From positions 4,340,001 through 4,404,000 of the forward strand of contig RQOL01000660.1 of the NCBI GenBank assembly GCA_013076295.1: 64,000 nucleotides of DNA. Direction: 5' to 3'. Source of the stretch: Sanderia malayensis (Eukaryota; Cnidaria; Scyphozoa; Semaeostomeae; Pelagiidae). This document shows positions 58,426-64,000 of the stretch, piece after piece. How positions within the stretch are numbered: the stretch's first letter is position 1; each line of letters opens with the position of its first letter. Both the position numbers and the translations under genes were made by a program. A model generated the notes under the pieces. That model was not told the origin of the DNA. It did no database searches and saw nothing but the letters and a program-made list of their open reading frames with translations.

Positions 58426-60048
58426 TGTTGCAGCGTGGGAACCCATATATAATTGGATATAATGCATACAATATTTCTTTCATATAGGTAATCGAAGTCG
58501 TAACGGCCAAATAGAATAAAACATAATTCGGTTTTTCAACATTATCACCAGTTGACCACACTATTATACTTCCAAGACCACAATCTAGAATCCCAATACC
58601 ACACTAAGAGAGTCTTTGAGCAAAAATAACATTAGAACGCAATAAAAAAGTATCCAGTTATGCAGTTTCAGCTTACTTCTTGGATTTGATATTTTTTGAA
58701 AATATAGACGCAATTTTTCTGACCTAAAGGTTTTCCCTAAAAGATCAATCAGGGGTGACACAGCAGCCCCAGGGGGAACGCCCTATATATACTCGATTTT
58801 CTTATGTTCATTAAGTTGTTACATTTATGATAAGTGGAACAGTCTAATGTTACACCAGGTAATTGATAACTTGTGCCTAAGGGTTTGGGAGTTGGACAGT
58901 GGCGTACTTTGACTACTGTACAGAAAAACTCAACGTTTTGACAATGGTTTGGGGTCCTAACAACTCTAATAAGCTCCAATTTTAATAATTAACCGCAAAT
59001 GATAGCTTTTGTAACGCTTAAAATTGAGTAAGAATCAAGTCGACTTTCGTTTTGACGAATAAACCCCGGGGGCTTATTCATGGATTTAAGGTACTTAACT
59101 CTGCTCCAATAGCGTTCAAGCAATTTATCACTGAATAAGGCGTGCTCTAGGGTGTCATTTATAATACGTAAAATTAATTATTTATTTTCTCCACCCCAAT
59201 AGAACATAACACAATATTTGTAATGAGTAATAAAAGGCAGGGTGTTTAACGTCATTCGTTGTTGTTGTTGGTTTCGCAGATGGGAAATGCCATGCACCAC
59301 ACACTGACACTGCGACAAAATCTCAAGGAAAAGCAAATTTTGTAATATTGACTTTTCTTTTTCGAAATAAAAATGTGAACGCGTATGAATATCGCACTGA
59401 AAATTGGATGTTTTGCGGTAAGGCTATTTCTTGTTGTAATAATTTTTAATTTAAAATGGTTTATTACGCCCAAATGAAATTTTTAGCTGTTTAAATCGTT
59501 GAAGTTTTCGACCTATTGGCCTATGATGAGTATCTTGATCCTGTTTGGGTGGTTTTTTGATCATTTCGAAACTCTTATGCAGGCTCGTTAATGAACAATT
59601 CTAAGCCCACTTTGATTGTATCTTGATTCAAAATGACAACAAGAACATTTATAATACGTCTGGGTATCTTGCTATTAGCTCAGGAGGTGCCACTCTGGTT
59701 TTTGTTAGTTGAAAATACGAAGAAGAATGCAGACGTCCACTGTCCACTGTCTCCTGTCTTCCCTTTTCTTTCCCGTGGCTAGCTTTTTTTTCGCGAATAG
59801 GCTGTTTAAGATCTATTTCATACCCTAATCGAAATTTTAACTTGAGTGTTATTCATGTCACATATTACATTATTACGTGTTCTAATTCTTCAGGAATAAA
59901 ACTAATTCTCAGAAGAGCTATATGCGATGAAAATCGACAAATAATAACAAACTAAAGGCGATTTTGACACGATTTGTGAGCACAGCCTGCTGTGCTTGTG
60001 ATCAAAGACAATTGACAACAATTGACTTCTTTTGCTCGACAAAAGTTG
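58426..60048. other. Upstream region of the DBB-adaptor gene
   Basis: No gene seen. A half-copy of the AATAAACCCCGGGGGCTTATTC family ends near 59090. The remainder is probably promoter and 5' UTR of the gene starting at 60049. Confidence 0.35.
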
Positions 60049-63000
60049 ATGGAAATTAAACCAGAGTCAATGGAGGAAAGTACCAACGAATTCTCCGCAA
60101 ATTCGCAAGAAGAAGGTATTATCTAATATTATGGCTTTTACGCATTTTTAACCACGAGTCAATGTTTATTTTCGTTCCCTCAAACGAGTTGTTTATTTGA
60201 ACGCCAGCACAGTCGGTATTGCTATAGATATATAATGCGCATGCCATACAGGCTATATTAAAATACCGTAAACGACTTGCAGAAGTAAGGTACATCCCAC
60301 GTCAACAAGTAATAATCGTTTAACTTGCTTTCCGTGTTATTGTTTTCAAGAAAAACACCATTTAATTGCTAAATAAAGGCCCTCTTATCGCGTCTGATAT
60401 TTGTGGATTACTGAGTCAAGAACACTCCCTTCTGTTCAATTTGAATAGGAGGGAGGATGTTCATTATGTTATCAACAACGCATTTTTATTAGCCTTTTTT
60501 CTAAAATGCCAATTTATATTCTTTCAAAACAATACCTGATAACCAGGGGTTGAGACAGTCAATGTTATTGTATATATAAAATATCTTCTCAAGATTTTAT
60601 GCAGACTAAATGTCTCATGTCACTTTTTTATTTATATAATTTATTTTTTCACCAAGCTGCAATTTTTTTGCTGGCATATTGTTTCTTACTGTACTAAATT
60701 TGTTTATTTTGTTTTCACTTTGTCTCAGAAAATTTTCCCAAAAGTAATTCTTCTCAAATATTATATTCACAAATTCATATCAGATATGAAAACTCAGTTA
60801 TTACAGTTTATTTCCAGTTTTTACACCTTACCAAATAAGAATAGCAATTGTATAGGTCTCTATACATTTTGATTCAAAGTGAAATGATTTTTACATAGAT
60901 CTTTTTTTCTCAGACAATGCAGCAGGAAACATGCATTTCACTCCGAAGCAGGCTCAAGTTTTTGTAAGTAAAGTTGGATAGTTTTAAGCAGTTAATAGAG
61001 GCTTATAAGTAAATGTAATTATACTACTGTTGAGCTGTGGATTATATTTGTTGTTACCCATTTATGCCAAGAGGGAAGTAGCCAAGGCAAATTCCCCAAG
61101 TTCTGTGCTTATACAGGGTTGGGGCCACATCTGCAAGTTGACCTAGTCCCAGGGACAATGGAGCAGATTTTAGATTGAATGTTACAAGACAATGTTCTAG
61201 GCCACAACCTTTAATTTGGCTAAAAGTATGACCAATGTCTTGATAAAGACTCTGTTATATGTTAGTTTCTGTTTCTCATTTCTAGACATGTTTCAACAAC
61301 ATTATGTTTTAAAATAAATATATTTTAATACATTATGTTGTTATGTTTTTGCATTTGCACCTACTTATGTTAGTTAATTATGCTTGTTTCGTTTTCATAG
61401 GGTGGCCAGAGCATTTTTATCTCCTGTGGAGGCAATTCTTCGAGTCTTGGAAAAGATGGAATTTATTATTTGACATTTCAAGGATCAACAATGCGACATC
61501 TTACATCAGCTAAGATGATTAATCCCTTCACTCTTCAGGCAATCATTCCAAGTGAGTAGACACGCATACATGTTTTTTATTTTAAAAGAAACCTAGCTCA
61601 AACCCTACTAGTAAGAGCTTCTTAAATTTTCTATTGTTTTCTATTGTTAAGGAAAACAATAGAACAAAAGAATCCATTATAATTTAGCACAAATTCTACT
61701 AGTAAGTTTCTTATAAAGTGGTTTCTTATAAAAAACCATGTATTTGATATTTTAAAAAGATACGAGACAAGGATTGGAATTAAAATAGAGGTTAAACACC
61801 TGATAAGTTCAGATGACTTTTTTATATCTACATAAAAAACTAAAACACAACTATCATTTACATTTGATTGCGCCCCCCCTCCCTCCCCCCACAGCAAAAA
61901 AAGCCCCAGGTCATGGAGGAGTTCAAGTCCCCTTGAATGTTAGCAGTTTTGACAATCTCCTGTAAGATGGCAAAGAATCTAGCAACACATTAAGAGCTTA
62001 ATGGAATTAACTTTCAATAGGTTGTGCACCCTTGGGAAATAAAAGTTGTTGCAGTAAAAGTTTCAGGGGTCAAATCTGAAACATTTGAAACAAATCAAAA
62101 TTGGGAGAGACAATGAGTGCTTTAATTTCGAATACTCAAAAGTTACTCTGTTTTCAAACATCCACTAATAAACCCTCTATCTTAAGTTGCTATTGAAGAA
62201 TTTGCCGAGTTGTTTTAGACGTCAGACCTCGGAGAGCTCTTGTTTACTGCTGTAAGCGATTTAAGGTCTTTCGTTAAATGAACTTTCCTCATTTTTTAAG
62301 GTGGTGTGTTTATCGAGTTCTAACTGTAAAGCCCGGTTTCCATATAGTCGTTGAGGGTCGTTGAGGGTCGTTCAAAGGATTAAAATCAACTTTTGACAAT
62401 GTCTCTGTGTGATTTTTAATTCTTTCAGCGACCATCAGCGACCCTCAACGACTATATAGAAACCAGGCTTAACGCAATAATTCACTCTTTCAAACTTTTT
62501 TTGTTTGTTTATAGGAATTATTGTTGTTTCATAATATTCTCTGATTTTCAGATCACAACATAGCAGAGACGGTAATCTTGTCAGTCATCTGCAAGCAGAA
62601 GAACGATTCAGTGACTTTATGCACTGGCAATTTCACATTTACTTTAGACACCACTTCTCTGCTTGCACAATCTCTTGCGATGAATTCAACTAATTCGGCT
62701 GCCCTGAAGCAATTGGAAGTCATGTACGGCGCCTTGTTAGTTGGGTCAGCGGACGAGGTCGCGGTCCTGGACACTAGACTGGCGTCAGCGTTTTCGAAAT
62801 TGCAACTGCCGGAAACATGGAGCATTTATGAAGATAACGGTTAGTACCATTACTGCACTTATAGAGCAATTTTATTGCATCACTTGATTCAAAATGGCGT
62901 CTATGTAGTGGCCAAAGGCCACAGCAAGAAGATTTTCATGGCCACATCTAAACATCAAGCTGTTTTCAATGATGAATTTATATTTAGCACCAAGTTTTGA

Positions 63001-64000
63001 ATGTTTTTCTTTATACAGACTGGACCCTTCTTCACTTGTGTGCAAAGTACAACTTGGAGAAGTTTGCTCGCCATTTAATTGGGAGACACGATGCAGCTAA
63101 GGCCTTGCAGCAATTGGACGAAAATGGCCAAAAACCTGTTGATGTAGCCAGTTTGAACCAGAAAATCGCTCTCATTGAATTATTTTCAAGGTATGTTTAC
63201 GAGAATACACAAAGTATGCAGGAACGTATGCTAAACTTATTGATTGGCATAAATTATCATACTATCAAACATGTTATTTTTAGTTTGCACTCTTATTCGC
63301 ATAAAATAAGCCGATAGCTAAAAAGGGATACTATCTCTGTATTTTGCGTGGAGATGATAAAATCACGATGACCATGTTTGAAATGGTTTGCTTTGATTCG
63401 TTGAAATGCTGCGGTTTAAATTTTCAGCACGATAGCAAGGAAGAGAATTGCTACGCAAACCCATTATTAAACCGGGGTTTTCATTTGCTGCGCTCAATTA
63501 GACATAATAATTTGTTTATGTTTAAAGTTGAACATTGATATTACGAACCCCATTTCATATAGTAAACATCTCCGTATAACAAGCTAAACATCTGATCCCT
63601 TTAGCTGCTTCATGTTGTACGATTTTTATCCCCGGATCAACACTATAATGGAGATATTTTTGGTACCATATATGCTTGACTTATGAGATGTGGTTGTAGT
63701 TGTAGAGATGTAGTTTTGTATTGCTGTACTAATCTACAGCTTTCAATTGGATATACAGTCAAATCTGCATATTTGGAACTCATGTAATTCGAACGAAATT
63801 CTCCGTCCCTTCAAGGATCACTAATGAACCAACTCTTATAAAACAAACCTCTATAACTCGAACTTTTTTGTTATTTAAATATTTTCACGCTTCTCCAGGC
63901 TATTTGACTTAGACAGAGTTGACTGTATGTATTTCTTATTTGGATAACATAAACATTCTGTCGTGTTTTAGGCCGCCTTTGGATGAAAATACCGACGAAT
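60049..64000 (+). CDS. DBB-domain adaptor related to BCAP/BANK1/Dof, 5' exons (runs off right edge)
   Basis: Exons: 60049-60115, 60914-60963, 61401-61551, 62552-62839, 63019-63190, 63972 to the edge; phases join to about 252 residues so far. After a short acidic N-terminus (MEIKPESMEEST), residues about 40-160 resemble the DBB (Dof/BCAP/BANK) Ig/TIG-like fold: GGQSIFISCGGN, YYLTFQGSTMRHLTSAKMIN, NPFTLQAIIP. A helical stretch follows (LEVMYGALLVGSADEVAVLD). An ankyrin-type unit DWTLLHLCAKYNLEKFARHL then DENGQKPVDVA completes the pattern seen in PI3K adaptors BCAP and BANK1 and in fly Dof, which act downstream of receptor tyrosine kinases and immune receptors. No TIR domain precedes it, unlike full-length relatives. 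The start is the first ATG in frame; an upstream exon is possible. Tyrosine motifs expected in the C-terminal half are beyond the window. Confidence 0.78.
62327..62472. mobile_element. AGCCTGGTTTC-type MITE, copy 2
   Basis: TAAAGCCCGGTTTCCATATA to CTATATAGAAACCAGGCTTAA, with possible TAA target duplication. The core is nearly identical to 23825-23959. In a DBB-gene intron. Confidence 0.8.
63754..63927. mobile_element. pogo/Tigger-like MITE, CAGTCAACTCTG family, copy 5
   Basis: TACAGTCAAATCTGCATATT to GACAGAGTTGACTGTA; interior CCCTTCAAGGATCACTAATG as in the other copies. In a DBB-gene intron. Confidence 0.85.

Noticed and set aside
1..64000. CRISPR arrays, operons, ribosome-binding sites or rRNA genes
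   Set aside because: The sequence is clearly eukaryotic nuclear DNA. The tandem arrays lack the spacer structure of CRISPR and no rRNA segment was recognised.

Overview
The window is nuclear DNA of an animal. It is AT-rich, and most genes are split by GT-AG introns of about 100-1500 bp. It holds animal-specific families (four-Ig basigin-like receptor, FERM protein with a C-terminal membrane anchor, BCAP/BANK/Dof-type adaptor, Cys-loop receptor). The intergenic DNA and introns are packed with short inverted-repeat elements (MITEs). I see no vertebrate-style SINEs or LINEs. An invertebrate is likely, and a non-bilaterian such as a cnidarian or sponge is possible, but the species cannot be named from sequence alone.

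Layout, left to right. (1) 1-6.5 kb, minus strand: the 5' part of an MFSD12-like lysosomal transporter with two interchangeable first exons and a decayed exon-2 copy, then an intronless CCDC115/VMA22-like V-ATPase assembly factor. (2) 6.5-10 kb: an apparently complete Mutator-like (MULE) DNA transposon with terminal inverted repeats, an 8-bp target duplication and a two-exon PHD-FLYWCH-MULE transposase, inserted 32 bp upstream of the CCDC115-like ATG. (3) 10-12 kb: telomere-like DNA and a six-unit 163-bp tandem array. (4) 12-13.5 kb, plus strand: an intronless nicotinic-type Cys-loop receptor. (5) 14.1-25.5 kb, minus strand: a complete cytosolic threonyl-tRNA synthetase gene. I resolved 20 coding exons whose phases all join, giving 717 aa. 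One intron contains an oppositely oriented intronless class-B-type GPCR gene and a two-unit copy of the 163-bp array. (6) 27.5-35.2 kb, minus strand: an RPRD2-like RNA polymerase II CTD-interacting protein (9 exons, 1318 aa). (7) 36.1-44.7 kb, minus strand: an FRMD3/FRMD5-like FERM protein (15 exons, 507 aa). (8) 48.5-56 kb, minus strand: a basigin/neuroplastin-like receptor with four Ig domains (11 exons, 619 aa, nearly all introns phase 1). (9) 60-64 kb, plus strand: the first six exons of a DBB-domain adaptor that runs off the right edge.

The genes do not form one pathway. The leftmost two (MFSD12-like and CCDC115-like) both act on lysosome-related or acidic compartments, and a GTCACGTG CLEAR-like box lies upstream of the MFSD12 exon. 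Several genes are membrane-signalling proteins (Cys-loop receptor, GPCR, Ig receptor, FERM protein, DBB adaptor). The repeats fall into at least six recurring families: three pogo/Tigger-like TA-flanked families, a CCTCGAATAAGC family, a TAA-flanked Harbinger-like element and the AGCCTGGTTTC family. All exon boundaries were read by eye from splice consensus, reading phase and similarity to remembered families. No search or transcript data were available.
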